Shown here: positions 35,086 to 44,035 of the stretch, one piece after another
How the letters are laid out: each line of letters opens with the position of its first letter
Numbering within the stretch: the stretch's first letter is position 1
Origin: Pseudomonadota bacterium
Lineage (GTDB): Bacteria > Pseudomonadota > Gammaproteobacteria > Burkholderiales > Chitinibacteraceae
DNA: 64,000 nucleotides
Direction of reading: 5' to 3'
NCBI GenBank assembly: GCA_026399755.1
Contig: JAPLQI010000016.1
Location: 57,227-121,226, forward strand
The notes under the pieces: model-generated
The model's input: only the letters and a program-made list of their open reading frames with translations
The model's database searches: none
Told to the model about the DNA's origin: nothing
Position numbers and translations under genes: made by a program

Positions 35086-36348
35086 TTATTCCAGCTCTAA
35101 AGACCCAGCCAATAAGGCCAGTCTTGCCACAACGCCGTAGGAGTAGAAGCGGTTTGCTTCGCATCCTGGCGAGCCGTCGCAATCGGGGGTGGAGAGCGAA
35201 GATGCAAAGGCGAGTGGCACAAAGTATGCGCCCGGCGAGTTTAGGTTTTCATCAATGCCGCGGCCTGTATGTACGCGGTAAAACCCGCCAATCACAAAGC
35301 GATCCAGCATATAAACTACTGGCTCGGCCACCGCGGCGTTGATTTGCTCGAACGTCGGCACGCCTTCTTGCACGATCACATCGCGTACTTCCACGCCTTC
35401 TTTAATCACGCTCATTTTATTGCGCTGTTTGCGATTTAAGCCGACCAGCTCAGCACCGGATTTCACACTCATAATTCCCATGCCGTAAGTGCCGGCATTG
35501 GCTTTGACGATCACAAAAGGCACTTGATCAATGCCGTGCTGCTCGTACTTGATACGGATTTTTTCAATCATCGTATCAACGGTGGCGGCTAGCTCGTCCT
35601 CACCTGCGCGGGAGTGGAAATCCAGCCCGTCTACATGCTCAAAGTAAGGGTTAATCACCCAAGGATCGATATCGATCAGCGCAGCAAACTCGGCTACGAC
35701 TTTATCGTAGGCGGTGAAATGCTGGGTTTTACGGCGCACGGCCCAGCCTGCATTGAGCGGTGGTAGTAGCGTTTGCTCGATATCTTGCAAGATAGCCGGA
35801 ATGCCTGCCGATAAGTCATTATTGAGTAAGACAACACAAGGATCAAACCCTGCAATGCTAACGCGTTTGCCAATACGAACTATCGGCTCCAACGTCAGCT
35901 TGCCGCCATCAGGCAAATCAAGCGTAGTGCTTTCGGTGATTTCAGGATTCATACTGCCTAAACGTACTACCAAGCCAGCTTGGCGCAAGATTTTGGCCAG
36001 CGCTGCGACGTTTTGCAGATAAAAAGTATTACGGGTATGGTTTTCCGGAATCAGCAACACACGGCGCGCATCAGGACAATAGCCTTCCAGCGCAATCATG
36101 GTGGCGTGCACGGCCAAAGGATGAAACTCTGGGTTCAGATTATTAAAGCCGCCCGGAAATAAATTCATATCGACCGGCGCTAGCTTGTAGCCCGCATTGC
36201 GTAAATCGACTGAGCCATAAAACGGTGGGGTGTGCTCCTGCCACTTGTTGCGAAACCAATGCTCGATTTCAGGCTGGGCTGCCAAAATTTTACGTTCCAA
36301 ATCCAACAATGGGCCAGTAAGTGCGGTAGTTAGATGTGGAACGCTCAT
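35086..36348 (-). CDS. gshA: Glutamate-cysteine ligase, proteobacterial GshA type
   Basis: First step of glutathione synthesis. 420 aa; the block MSVPHLTTALTGPLLDLERK, WFRNKWQEHTPPFYGSVDLRNAGYKLAPVDMNLFPGGFNNL and VKANAGTYGMGIMSVKSGAEL identify the ATP-grasp-like GshA of beta- and alphaproteobacteria rather than the E. coli type. Its 5' end is preceded by two tandem copies of its own first codons (36345-36544), each a short coupled frame. GAGA lies 7 bases upstream of the start. Confidence 0.95.
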   Translation of the reverse strand: MSVPHLTTALTGPLLDLERKILAAQPEIEHWFRNKWQEHTPPFYGSVDLRNAGYKLAPVDMNLFPGGFNNLNPEFHPLAVHATMIALEGYCPDARRVLLIPENHTRNTFYLQNVAALAKILRQAGLVVRLGSMNPEITESTTLDLPDGGKLTLEPIVRIGKRVSIAGFDPCVVLLNNDLSAGIPAILQDIEQTLLPPLNAGWAVRRKTQHFTAYDKVVAEFAALIDIDPWVINPYFEHVDGLDFHSRAGEDELAATVDTMIEKIRIKYEQHGIDQVPFVIVKANAGTYGMGIMSVKSGAELVGLNRKQRNKMSVIKEGVEVRDVIVQEGVPTFEQINAAVAEPVVYMLDRFVIGGFYRVHTGRGIDENLNSPGAYFVPLAFASSLSTPDCDGSPGCEANRFYSYGVVARLALLAGSLELE

Positions 36349-36446
36349 TTTGAAATCTCGATGCTATTGATAGGGGCAGCAAGCATTGAACGTTCCAAAT
36401 CCAACAATGGGCCAGTAAGTGCGGTAGTTAGATGTGGAACGCTCAT
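36345..36446 (-). CDS. Proximal 33-codon leader frame duplicating the gshA N-terminus
   Basis: Encodes MSVPHLTTALTGPLLDLERS then MLAAPINSIEISK and a stop whose TGA overlaps the gshA ATG (ATGA). Period to gshA is exactly 98 bp. The first 19 residues equal those of GshA. It could be a coupled leader or only a duplication scar. Confidence 0.55.
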   Translation of the reverse strand: MSVPHLTTALTGPLLDLERSMLAAPINSIEISK

Positions 36447-36544
36447 TTTGAAACCTCGATGCTATTGATAGGGGCCGCAAGCATTGAACGTTCCAGATCC
36501 AGTAGCGGGCCAGTAAGTGCAGTAGTTAGATGTGGAACGCTCAT
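36443..36544 (-). CDS. Distal 33-codon leader frame duplicating the gshA N-terminus
   Basis: Same peptide as the proximal leader except one Ile-to-Val change, although about eight bases differ; the other changes are synonymous (Thr, Pro, Leu, Ala codons). Its TGA overlaps the proximal leader's ATG by 4 bases. AAGGA lies 10 bases before its ATG, and GAGG inside its end serves the next frame. Confidence 0.55.
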   Translation of the reverse strand: MSVPHLTTALTGPLLDLERSMLAAPINSIEVSK

Positions 36545-36639
36545 TTTGGGGTATTCCTTAGTGGGTTTCATCCTTGGCATATGCGGGCGCTGGGTGGCGG
36601 ATTCAACTCTAGGCGGCTGCTAATTCGCTTGCCTGCTGT

Positions 36640-37254
36640 TTATGCTTGGTTTTTCAGGCCGGAAAAACAGACTTCTAGCATAGATTCGACGATGGTTTCG
36701 TGATCTAGCTTGCTATAGAGCTGTAAGTATTCCACTGCCGGATCGCAGGTTCTGGCGTAATAGGCAAATAAAATCACATCCACAGGCAGGGCCGCGTTGA
36801 GCTGGCCCTGTTTTTGAGCTTGCTGCACGATGACTTCCATCTTGCTATTTAATTTCAATACTCTCATAACGTATTTTAGGTTGCGCGTCAGCATCTCGCG
36901 AACATGCGTGCTGGTTGAGGGCAGAAAAGGCATGCCGCCTTCTAGTCTGATTCTTAAAGCCCAAGCAAGTAAGTCTTTTAGCTGCTGGATTGGGCTTAGC
37001 CCTGCGGGCATCGCTTCTAGGTAATCGAGCGCGCCATCAATGAGGCGAATCATGGCCGCACCGACCAGATCTTCCTTAGATTTAAAGTGCTTATAGAGGC
37101 TGGGTTTAGAAATGCCTACTTCCTGCGCAACGTCGTCCATGGTCATCAAGTCAAAGCCCTTGCTGGCCAGTATGGCGGTGGTTGCATCGAGGATCGCGGT
37201 TTCGCGTAGCTTGAAGGCCTGATCTTTGAAGCTTAATTTGCTTAAAATACTCAT
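36640..37254 (-). CDS. TetR/AcrR-family transcriptional regulator
   Basis: 204 aa. N-terminal HTH: ILDATTAILASKGFDLMTMDDVAQEVGISKPSLYKHFKSKEDLVGAAM. The C-terminal domain of about 140 residues has no recognisable ligand signature. Divergent, with a 126-bp gap, from the lipid-modification cluster starting at 37381, which it probably controls. In related clusters in other genera this position is held by an ECF sigma factor and ChrR anti-sigma pair, so TetR control would be an alternative wiring. Confidence 0.9.
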   Translation of the reverse strand: MSILSKLSFKDQAFKLRETAILDATTAILASKGFDLMTMDDVAQEVGISKPSLYKHFKSKEDLVGAAMIRLIDGALDYLEAMPAGLSPIQQLKDLLAWALRIRLEGGMPFLPSTSTHVREMLTRNLKYVMRVLKLNSKMEVIVQQAQKQGQLNAALPVDVILFAYYARTCDPAVEYLQLYSKLDHETIVESMLEVCFSGLKNQA

Positions 37255-37380
37255 TGGTAATTAAAGTTACTCTGTGGTAGATTTAATTGCATGTTGGTTT
37301 AGTTGCCATATTAGCCGCTGACGGCAGCAATGGATAGCCTCAACTTTTGTGAACCGCAATTTTAGATAAGAGAATAAAAC

Positions 37381-38667
37381 GTGGCCCAGCAAGCAGCTTC
37401 TTCTTCCAGACAAAAAATCGCCGTGATTGGTGCAGGCATCTCTGGCCTTGCCAGCGCGTATCTGCTTAATCGCAAGCACGATGTTTGCTTGTATGAGGCG
37501 GGAGATTATCTGGGCGGCCACAGTAATACGGTCGATGTATCGATCAACGGCCAGAGCCATCCGGTTGATACTGGCTTTTTGGTGCTGAACGATAAAACCT
37601 ATCCCAATTTAATTGCGCTACTGGCCGAGCTCAATGTGGCGACCTATAGCACCGATATGTCTTTTGGCGTGTCGATGGACGATGGGCAGTTGGAATGGGC
37701 GGGCACCGATCTTGCCAGTGTCTTTGCCCAGCGGCGCAATCTATGGTCGCCGCGTTTTTGGGGCATGCTGCAAGATATTCTGCGTTTTAATAAAGCCGCT
37801 CACGCTAATTTGGCGCGGGTGGGCAATAGCGGTGAAACCTTGGGCCAGTTGCTGGATGCGGGTGGCTACGGGCAGTTGTTTAGAGAGGGCTATTTGCTGC
37901 CGATGGCGGCTGCCATTTGGTCTAGCTCGCCGAGCGATATTTTACGTTTCCCTGCGCTCACATTTCTGCGCTTTTGCATTAACCACGCCTTATTGCAAGT
38001 GAATGACCGACCCAAATGGCAGACCGTGCAAGGCGGCTCGCGCAGCTATGTGCAGCGCATTGCGGCTACTCTGCCGGATATTCGCCTTAATACGCCCGTG
38101 TTGGGTGTGCGCCGCGATGTGAGCGGTGTGCGGGTTTTAAGCGCTGCTGGCGAATCACGTTTTGATGCCGTGGTATTTGCTGGCCATGCACCCGACACCT
38201 TAAGTATTTTGGAAGACGCCAGCCCAACCGAGCAAAAGCTCCTCGCAGCGGTGCGCTATCAGCCAAATACCGCGTATTTACACCTTGATGAGCGGCAACT
38301 GCCCCAAAACAAAAAAGTATGGTCGGCCTGGAACTACCTTGGCGGCGCGGCGGTTGATGGGCAACGCCCTGTTTGCGTGAGTTATTTGCTAAATCAATTG
38401 CAAAATCTGCCGTTTGAGCATCCAGTGATCGTTACGCTGAATCCTTTTAACAAACCAGATTTAGTGATTGCACAGTTTGAGTACCAGCACCCGATTTTGG
38501 ATCAGGCAGCGATTGAGGCTCAGCTGCGTTTACCGCAGCTGCAGGGGCGCAATCGCACATGGTTTGCCGGGGCATGGACAGGCTATGGTTTTCATGAAGA
38601 CGGTTTGAAATCCGCTCTGCGAGTGGCTGCTGATTTTGATGTACTGCCTGCATGGGCGCAGCTCTAA
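37381..38667 (+). CDS. FAD/NAD(P)-binding amine-oxidase-like oxidoreductase
   Basis: 428 aa from GTG 37381; no ATG is available before the flavin motif. Rossmann motif IAVIGAGISGLASAYLLNRKHDVCLYEAGDYLGGHSNTV is followed by HPVDTGFLVLNDKTYPNL and the C-terminal FAD site TWFAGAWTGYGFHEDGLKSAL. Member of the predicted NAD/FAD-dependent proteins (COG2907) that are regularly encoded before DUF1365 and a cyclopropane synthase-like gene. Stop and next start overlap as TAATG. Confidence 0.9.
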   Translation: MAQQAASSSRQKIAVIGAGISGLASAYLLNRKHDVCLYEAGDYLGGHSNTVDVSINGQSHPVDTGFLVLNDKTYPNLIALLAELNVATYSTDMSFGVSMDDGQLEWAGTDLASVFAQRRNLWSPRFWGMLQDILRFNKAAHANLARVGNSGETLGQLLDAGGYGQLFREGYLLPMAAAIWSSSPSDILRFPALTFLRFCINHALLQVNDRPKWQTVQGGSRSYVQRIAATLPDIRLNTPVLGVRRDVSGVRVLSAAGESRFDAVVFAGHAPDTLSILEDASPTEQKLLAAVRYQPNTAYLHLDERQLPQNKKVWSAWNYLGGAAVDGQRPVCVSYLLNQLQNLPFEHPVIVTLNPFNKPDLVIAQFEYQHPILDQAAIEAQLRLPQLQGRNRTWFAGAWTGYGFHEDGLKSALRVAADFDVLPAWAQL

Positions 38668-39461
38668 TGCGTGCCGCTTATTTATTAATCGGGCAGGTGA
38701 TGCACGAGCGCTTAAGGCCGGTGCAAAACCGCTTTGTGTATCCGGTGTTCTGCCTGCGGCTAAATCTGGCCAGATTAGGCGAGCTGAATAATCGCTGGTT
38801 TGGCGTCAACTGCTGGCGGCCTTTATCGATTGCTACGCGTGATTATGGCGCTAGAGATGGATCTGATTTGCAAGACTGGATGCGTAGTTTGCTCAAAGAC
38901 GCTGACATCGAGGCCGATGGTGATATCTGGTTGCAAACCTTCCCCAGAATCTTTGGCTATGCCTTTAACCCCGTAAATTTCTGGTTTTGCCATGATAAAA
39001 ATGGCGGCTTAAGAGCTGTGTTGGCAGAGGTGAACAATACCTTTGGCGAGCATCATCGCTATTTATTACAAGCAGCAGGCGGCGGGCTAATTTTGGCCGA
39101 TAGCGATTTGCATAGTGTTAAAGCGCTGCATGTTTCGCCTTTTTGCTCTGTGGCAGGCCATTACCAGTTTTGCTTTAAAGATTCGCCAGATAGCGCTTTT
39201 GTGGCGATTGATTATTTTGATCAGGAAGGTCTACTGATTAAAACCGCGGTTGCAGGCCGACGCGTCTCGTTTACCCCCGCGCATTTGCGTCGTGCTTTGC
39301 TGGCCCAGCCTTTTTTAACGCTGGGCGTCGTCGCCAAAATTCATTGGCAGGCATTGCGTCTGTGGCTTAAGCGCGTGCCGTTTTACCGTAAGCCTCAGCC
39401 ACCGTCACACCCTGTCAGCCATCCACTTCATTTGCGACGTTCAAAGGAAAGCCAATTATGA
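38667..39461 (+). CDS. DUF1365 protein
   Basis: 264 aa from ATG 38667 (MRAAYLLIGQVMHERLRPVQNRFVYPVF). An ATG five codons earlier is possible, but 38667 gives the TAATG coupling and the usual N-terminus. Family hallmarks: YLLIGQVMHERLRP, FPRIFGYAFNPVNFWFCHDKNG, AEVNNTFGEHHRYLL and HVSPFCSVAGHYQF. Biochemical role unproven; always seen with FAD oxidoreductase and CFA-synthase-like genes. Its stop overlaps the next start by ATGA. Confidence 0.92.
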   Translation: MRAAYLLIGQVMHERLRPVQNRFVYPVFCLRLNLARLGELNNRWFGVNCWRPLSIATRDYGARDGSDLQDWMRSLLKDADIEADGDIWLQTFPRIFGYAFNPVNFWFCHDKNGGLRAVLAEVNNTFGEHHRYLLQAAGGGLILADSDLHSVKALHVSPFCSVAGHYQFCFKDSPDSAFVAIDYFDQEGLLIKTAVAGRRVSFTPAHLRRALLAQPFLTLGVVAKIHWQALRLWLKRVPFYRKPQPPSHPVSHPLHLRRSKESQL

Positions 39462-40660
39462 GCCAAGCGCGCACCTTGTCTGATTTACCTTCTGCCACGC
39501 CTGCTTCGGCTCGATTATTTATTCAAGTCTTGCAGCGCTTGCAATATGGTCATTTGCAGCTGATTACGCCCGATGGTAGCCACCTTACTTTTGGTGATTT
39601 ACATACGCCGCCCAGCGCCGTGCTGCATATCCATGACTGGCGGGCTTGCGGGCGGATTATCAAGGCCGGCGATATTGGTTTTGCAGAAAGCTATGCAGCG
39701 GGCTGGCTGCATACGCCTGATTTAACCGCCTTGCTGCGGCTGGCTTTAAAAAACGAAGCGGCGCTAGAGCGCTTTGTATTTGGCGGCAAGCTAGCCACGC
39801 TTTGGTATCGGCTAAAACACTGGTTGCGCCCCAATACCCTCGAGGGCAGTAAGCGCAATATCCACGCGCATTACGATATCGGTAACGATTTTTACCAGCT
39901 ATGGCTAGATAAAAGCTGGACGTATTCCAGTGCTATTTTTGCCGGTGATTTTAGCCAGAGCTTAGAAAGTGCTCAGGCCGCTAAATACCAAAGAATTATC
40001 GACACACTGGCTTTAAAAGCGGGCGATAAAGTATTGGAAATTGGTTGCGGCTGGGGTGGTTTTGCCGAACATGCCGCCCGCTGCGGCGTTGAAGTACACG
40101 GCATTACTATTTCAGAAGCGCAGCTAGCTGTGGCCCAAGCGCGTAATCAAGGTAATAGCGCCAAGCTTTGGCTCTGTGATTACCGCGATTTAAACGAGCA
40201 ATACGATGCGATTGTGTCGATCGAAATGTTTGAAGCCGTAGGCGAGCGCTTCTGGCCCAGCTATTTTAATCAGTTGCAGCAATGCTTAAAGCCCGGGGCA
40301 AAAGCGCTGGTGCAAAGTATCACCATTGATGATGCGCGGTTTGAGTACTACCGCGCCAATACCGATTTTATCCAACAGTATATTTTCCCCGGCGGCATGT
40401 TGCCCAGCCCAGAGCGCTTTGTGGCCAAGGCGGCAGAGGTCGGCCTTAAAACACTCGATCAATACCATTTTGGCGCTGATTATGCCGAAACACTGCGCCG
40501 CTGGAGCCATGCTTTTAGCGCGTGCGAAGACGCCATTGCGGCGCAAGGCTTTGATGATTCATTCCGGCGTATTTGGCAGCTTTATTACGCCTATTGCGAA
40601 GCAGGCTTTGATGAGGGGCGGACCGATGTGGTGCAGTTCTTATTACAAAAAACTCGCTAG
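39458..40660 (+). CDS. Cyclopropane fatty acid synthase-like SAM methyltransferase
   Basis: 400 aa. Transfers a methyl or methylene group from SAM to unsaturated acyl chains of phospholipids. N-terminal lipid-binding region (1-120; GDIGFAESYAAGWLHTPDL), then NIHAHYDIGNDFYQLWLDKSWTYSSAIF, SAM motif KVLEIGCGWGGFAEHAA, EMFEAVGERFWPSYF and IQQYIFPGGMLPSPE. In Rhodobacter sphaeroides the corresponding operon member takes part in furan/branched fatty acid formation, so a product other than plain cyclopropane is possible. Confidence 0.93.
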   Translation: MSQARTLSDLPSATPASARLFIQVLQRLQYGHLQLITPDGSHLTFGDLHTPPSAVLHIHDWRACGRIIKAGDIGFAESYAAGWLHTPDLTALLRLALKNEAALERFVFGGKLATLWYRLKHWLRPNTLEGSKRNIHAHYDIGNDFYQLWLDKSWTYSSAIFAGDFSQSLESAQAAKYQRIIDTLALKAGDKVLEIGCGWGGFAEHAARCGVEVHGITISEAQLAVAQARNQGNSAKLWLCDYRDLNEQYDAIVSIEMFEAVGERFWPSYFNQLQQCLKPGAKALVQSITIDDARFEYYRANTDFIQQYIFPGGMLPSPERFVAKAAEVGLKTLDQYHFGADYAETLRRWSHAFSACEDAIAAQGFDDSFRRIWQLYYAYCEAGFDEGRTDVVQFLLQKTR

Positions 40661-41159
40661 TGCACTGTTACTGATGACGCTGGCTAGTGGCGCATTTGCC
40701 GCCAGCTGGCGGGAAGAGCTGCCTGCAGCTACGCCGCTTGGCTCGGGCGAGTTTCGCTGGTTGGGTTTTAGAATTTATACCGCCCGATTATGGAGCGAGC
40801 AACGGCCCTTTGTTGCCAGTGCGCCCTTTGCGCTGGAGCTGACTTATCACCGCAGCATCAGCCGCGAGCGTTTTGTCAGCAGCAGCCTCGATGAAATCAA
40901 GCGTTTATCCGCCAAAGAATACAGCAAGGCGCAATTGGCTCGTTGGCAGGCAGAGATGGAGCGCGCGTTTAGTGATGTAGAAAGCGGTGATCAGCTGATT
41001 GGTGTGTATTTGCCCGGTGTGGGTTGCCGTTTTTATGGCAAAAAGGGCTTGAATGCCGAAGTGGCCGATGTCGAATTCGCCAAAGCCTTTTTTTCCATCT
41101 GGCTGGATGAGCGTAGTAAAGATAGCAATCTGCGCTCGCAACTATTGGGGCAAAAGTGA
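40626..41159 (+). CDS. Chalcone-isomerase-like exported protein
   Basis: 177 aa, overlapping the end of the previous gene by 35 bases. Start at ATG 40626 gives signal peptide MWCSSYYKKLASALLLMTLASGAFA. The mature part (WREELPAATPLGSGEFRWLGFRIYTARLWSE; LTYHRSISRERFVSSSLDEIKRL; GVYLPGVGCRFYGKKGL) fits the periplasmic chalcone-isomerase-like family found in CFA/DUF1365 clusters, where no enzyme activity is established. Followed by a GTGA overlap. Confidence 0.85.
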   Translation: MWCSSYYKKLASALLLMTLASGAFAASWREELPAATPLGSGEFRWLGFRIYTARLWSEQRPFVASAPFALELTYHRSISRERFVSSSLDEIKRLSAKEYSKAQLARWQAEMERAFSDVESGDQLIGVYLPGVGCRFYGKKGLNAEVADVEFAKAFFSIWLDERSKDSNLRSQLLGQK

Positions 41160-42379
41160 AGCCCGCGCTGGCCTATGGCCTGCTGGGCTTGCCGTTGGCG
41201 ATGGCGGCCTTGCCCGTTTATGTACACGCCCCGGCCTATTACGCCGGACAACTGGGAATGGCCCTATCCACCACGGGCTGGGTGTTGTTTCTGGCAAGAT
41301 TGGTGGACACCGTCCAAGACCCGTGGCTAGGGCATCTCATTGATTTAAAAGCAGGGCGCTTGCACGGCTGGATGCTCGCTGCTGGCCTGCTACTGGCGAT
41401 TTCTTTTGCCGGTTTGTGGTTGCCACCAGTGCAAGGCACTGCACTCATTGCATGGCTGGCGGTGATGCTGATTGTGATTTACACCGCGCATAGCATGCTG
41501 AATATCGCCTATCTGGCGTGGGGAGCAAGGCTGGGGAATGAGGCTGTTCTGCTCAATGCCGCTGCTTGGCGCGAAGGTGCAGGGCTGATTGGCGTGGTGC
41601 TGGCAAGCATCGTGCCGGGATATTTGATGAACGGGCAGCAGGTGGAGCAAGGCATGGCCTGGTATGCCCTGGCGTTTACTCTATTGCTGGCAGCGGGCAT
41701 CGTAGCGCTGCTGTATCGGGCCTTGCCTTGGTTGGGCGGGGGCGAAAAGCAATCTTGGCGTGAGCCGCTGGCCAATCCGGCATTTAAGCGCATATTACTG
41801 CCATATTTTTTAAACGCAGTTTCGGTGGCGATTCCGGCCACGCTGGCGCTGTTTTATATCCGCGATCGTATTGAGGCCCCGCAATTATCGGGTGCGTTTT
41901 TGGCCGCTTATTTTGTGGCGGCGGCTCTGGGCCTGCCATTGTGGGTAAGGCTAGCCACAAAAATAGGCACGGCCAAAGCGTGGCGTTTGGGCATGATTTT
42001 AGCCGTGCTGGCTTTTGCAGGCGCAGCTTTGCTCAGTGCCGGTGATGTGGTGGCCTATGGTCTGGTGTGTCTCTTGGCTGGTCTGGCACTTGGGGCTGAT
42101 TTAGCTCTGCCACCGGTGTTATTGGCTGGCTTGATTTCACCTCAGCATTCAGCAGCCAGCTATTACGGCATTTGGACCCTACTGGGCAAGTTGGCCCTCG
42201 CCCTCTCTGGCCTCGCCTTGCCCTTACTGGCTTGGGGGGGCTATCAGCCTGGAGTAACAGGGCAGGGAGGATTAAGCCTTGCTCTCGTCTACGCTGCCTT
42301 GCCATGCGCGATTAAATTACTGGCAATGTGGCGTTTAAATTTAGTGATTGGTGCTACACAACGGAAACCCAAATCTTGA
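41156..42379 (+). CDS. MFS transporter, sugar:cation symporter-like
   Basis: 407 aa from GTG 41156, overlapping the previous stop by 4 bases. About 12 hydrophobic segments; the LVDTVQDPWLGHLIDLKAGRLHGWM loop is the GPH-family signature (D.P..G...D). Similar MFS genes belong to the RpoE/ChrR-controlled cfa operons of other bacteria. The substrate is unknown; lipid or fatty-acid precursor transport would fit the neighbours. Confidence 0.9.
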   Translation: MKPALAYGLLGLPLAMAALPVYVHAPAYYAGQLGMALSTTGWVLFLARLVDTVQDPWLGHLIDLKAGRLHGWMLAAGLLLAISFAGLWLPPVQGTALIAWLAVMLIVIYTAHSMLNIAYLAWGARLGNEAVLLNAAAWREGAGLIGVVLASIVPGYLMNGQQVEQGMAWYALAFTLLLAAGIVALLYRALPWLGGGEKQSWREPLANPAFKRILLPYFLNAVSVAIPATLALFYIRDRIEAPQLSGAFLAAYFVAAALGLPLWVRLATKIGTAKAWRLGMILAVLAFAGAALLSAGDVVAYGLVCLLAGLALGADLALPPVLLAGLISPQHSAASYYGIWTLLGKLALALSGLALPLLAWGGYQPGVTGQGGLSLALVYAALPCAIKLLAMWRLNLVIGATQRKPKS

Positions 42380-42423
42380 ACCACGGAGGGCACAGAGGAC
42401 ACGGAGTTTCACGGAGAAAAGCA
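42365..42423. repeat. CCACGGAG element, copy 4 (half)
   Basis: GAAACCCAAATCTTGAACCA followed by CACGGAG motifs; the left end overlaps the last codons of the MFS gene. The matching right arm is missing; only ACCGTGG near 42494 remains. Confidence 0.65.
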
Positions 42424-42565
42424 GGTTTTGAGTTAAGTCTTTTACCTTGAGCTTTGAATGTTTTTATACCTAGTTGCCTGTCATTTTTCTTCTACCGTGG
42501 TATGAGGCTTCTGCATAAAGTCAGTGAGTTATCCGGCCGCAAGCCGATCTAAAAGGATCCACATC

Positions 42566-43087
42566 ATGAAAGCCCTATTAATTATGTTTTGTTTTTTGCT
42601 TGGCGCTTGCGCCGGGCCAGACGTGCGCCATTACCAGCAGCAACAGCCTGCCTTAGATTTAGTGCAGTTTTTTGGCGGTAAGACAGAAGCATGGGGCACG
42701 TTTCAAAAGCGGGATGGCGAAGTCGTAAAGCGTTTTCATGTGCAACTGACCGGCACTATGCAGGGGGAGCGCTTTGTATTAGATGAAGACTTCACATATA
42801 GCGATGGCAGTAAGCAAAAACGCGTTTGGACCCTAAGCCAGCAAAAAGATGGCAGGTGGACAGGCACAGCGGATGATATTAAAGGCGAGGCAGAAGGCCA
42901 GATTGCTGGCAATGCGCTCAACTGGAAATACACCATGCTGCTGCCGGTAGATGGCACGGTTTATGAAGTGCAGTTTGATGACTGGATGTTTTTAATCGAT
43001 GAAAAAACCATGATAAATCGCGCCAGCATGAGTAAATTTGGCTGGCAGTTGGGTGAAGTCACGCTGTTTTTCCGCAAAAAGGATTAG
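42566..43087 (+). CDS. DUF3833 lipoprotein
   Basis: 173 aa from MKALLIMFCFLLGACAGPDV, preceded by AAAAGG; lipobox LLGAC gives a mature lipoprotein beginning at Cys15. DUF3833 features: LDLVQFFGGKTEAWGTFQKRDGEVVKRFHVQLTG, VLDEDFTYSDGSKQKRVWTL and the C-terminal ASMSKFGWQLGEVTLFFRK. A steady member of the CFA/DUF1365 clusters; function unknown. Confidence 0.92.
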   Translation: MKALLIMFCFLLGACAGPDVRHYQQQQPALDLVQFFGGKTEAWGTFQKRDGEVVKRFHVQLTGTMQGERFVLDEDFTYSDGSKQKRVWTLSQQKDGRWTGTADDIKGEAEGQIAGNALNWKYTMLLPVDGTVYEVQFDDWMFLIDEKTMINRASMSKFGWQLGEVTLFFRKKD

Positions 43088-43089
43088 CC

Positions 43090-43863
43090 ATGTTTGCCAG
43101 TCTTAATCCTCAAATCAGGCAATGGCGCGAGCAGCGTGTATGGCTGATTGGCGCTTCCAGCGGCATTGGTGCGGCGCTGGCCCGTGATTTAATCGGCAAA
43201 GGCGCACGCGTGGCTTTAAGTTCGCGCAGCGAAAGCCGGCTGCTGCAAGTGGCTGCGGCGAGTGCGCAGGTACAGATTATCCCCTTTGATGTGGCTGATG
43301 CAGCGGCTTGGCCCAGCGCGTTTCAGCAGCTACAAGGCGCTTGGGGAGGCGTCGATTTGGTGGTGTTTTGCGCCGCGGATTACCGGCCAGAGCGCAGTTG
43401 GGAAGTGAAAGCCGCACAGGTGGAGCGCACACTGGCGGTGAATTTAGCCAGCGTTTACTTTGGGCTTGAAACCATCCTGCCTGATTTACTCGCCAAGCAA
43501 GCCGGTAGCGTAGCGGTGATTGCCAGTGTGGCAGGCTATATGGGCTTGCCCAATGCTTCGGTTTACGGCCCGAGTAAAGCCGCACTGATTAATCTGGCCG
43601 AGCTGCTCTATGCCGATCTGCACCCGCGCGGCCTTGGCGTGTATCTGATTAATCCAGGCTTTGTAAAAACTGAGCTAACGGCAAAAAATAACTTCAGCAT
43701 GCCTGCCCTGCAAACGCCAGAGCAGGCTGCCAGCGCTATTTTGCAAGGCATGGAGCAAGGCCGCTTTGAAATCCATTTTCCACGCCGCTTTACGCTGGCG
43801 ATGAAATGCCTGCAAAAACTGCCCTACCGCTGGCGTTTTTCCCTGCTGCAGCGATTGGCGTGA
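43090..43863 (+). CDS. Short-chain dehydrogenase/reductase
   Basis: 257 aa. Cofactor motif VWLIGASSGIGAALARDL; catalytic Ser in VAVIASVAG, Tyr and Lys in YGPSKAALINLAELLYADL. It starts two bases after the lipoprotein gene. The role in lipid modification is inferred from the cluster. C-terminal RRFTLAMKCLQKLPYRWRFSLLQRL could contact the membrane. Confidence 0.93.
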   Translation: MFASLNPQIRQWREQRVWLIGASSGIGAALARDLIGKGARVALSSRSESRLLQVAAASAQVQIIPFDVADAAAWPSAFQQLQGAWGGVDLVVFCAADYRPERSWEVKAAQVERTLAVNLASVYFGLETILPDLLAKQAGSVAVIASVAGYMGLPNASVYGPSKAALINLAELLYADLHPRGLGVYLINPGFVKTELTAKNNFSMPALQTPEQAASAILQGMEQGRFEIHFPRRFTLAMKCLQKLPYRWRFSLLQRLA

Positions 43864-43930
43864 TTTAAAAATATCAGCCCATTTAAGGATCTATCTTGCC
43901 TCTACCAAGTAATTACAAGCATCGAATTAT

Positions 43931-43991
43931 CGTAGGGCGGGTGAAACCCGCGTATTTTTCAGCATCGCTCGCGGGTTTCACCCGCCCTACG
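43931..43991. repeat. REP-like palindrome, short-loop subtype (A)
   Basis: CGTAGGGCGGGTGAAACCCG arms with the loop CGTATTTTTCAGCATCGCTC, followed by the tail CGCTTAATTTGATAGGATT. It lies inside the lipid cluster before its last gene. Confidence 0.9.
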
Positions 43992-44035
43992 AAAAGCATT
44001 TCGCTTAATTTGATAGGATTGATTTAAGGTAAACC

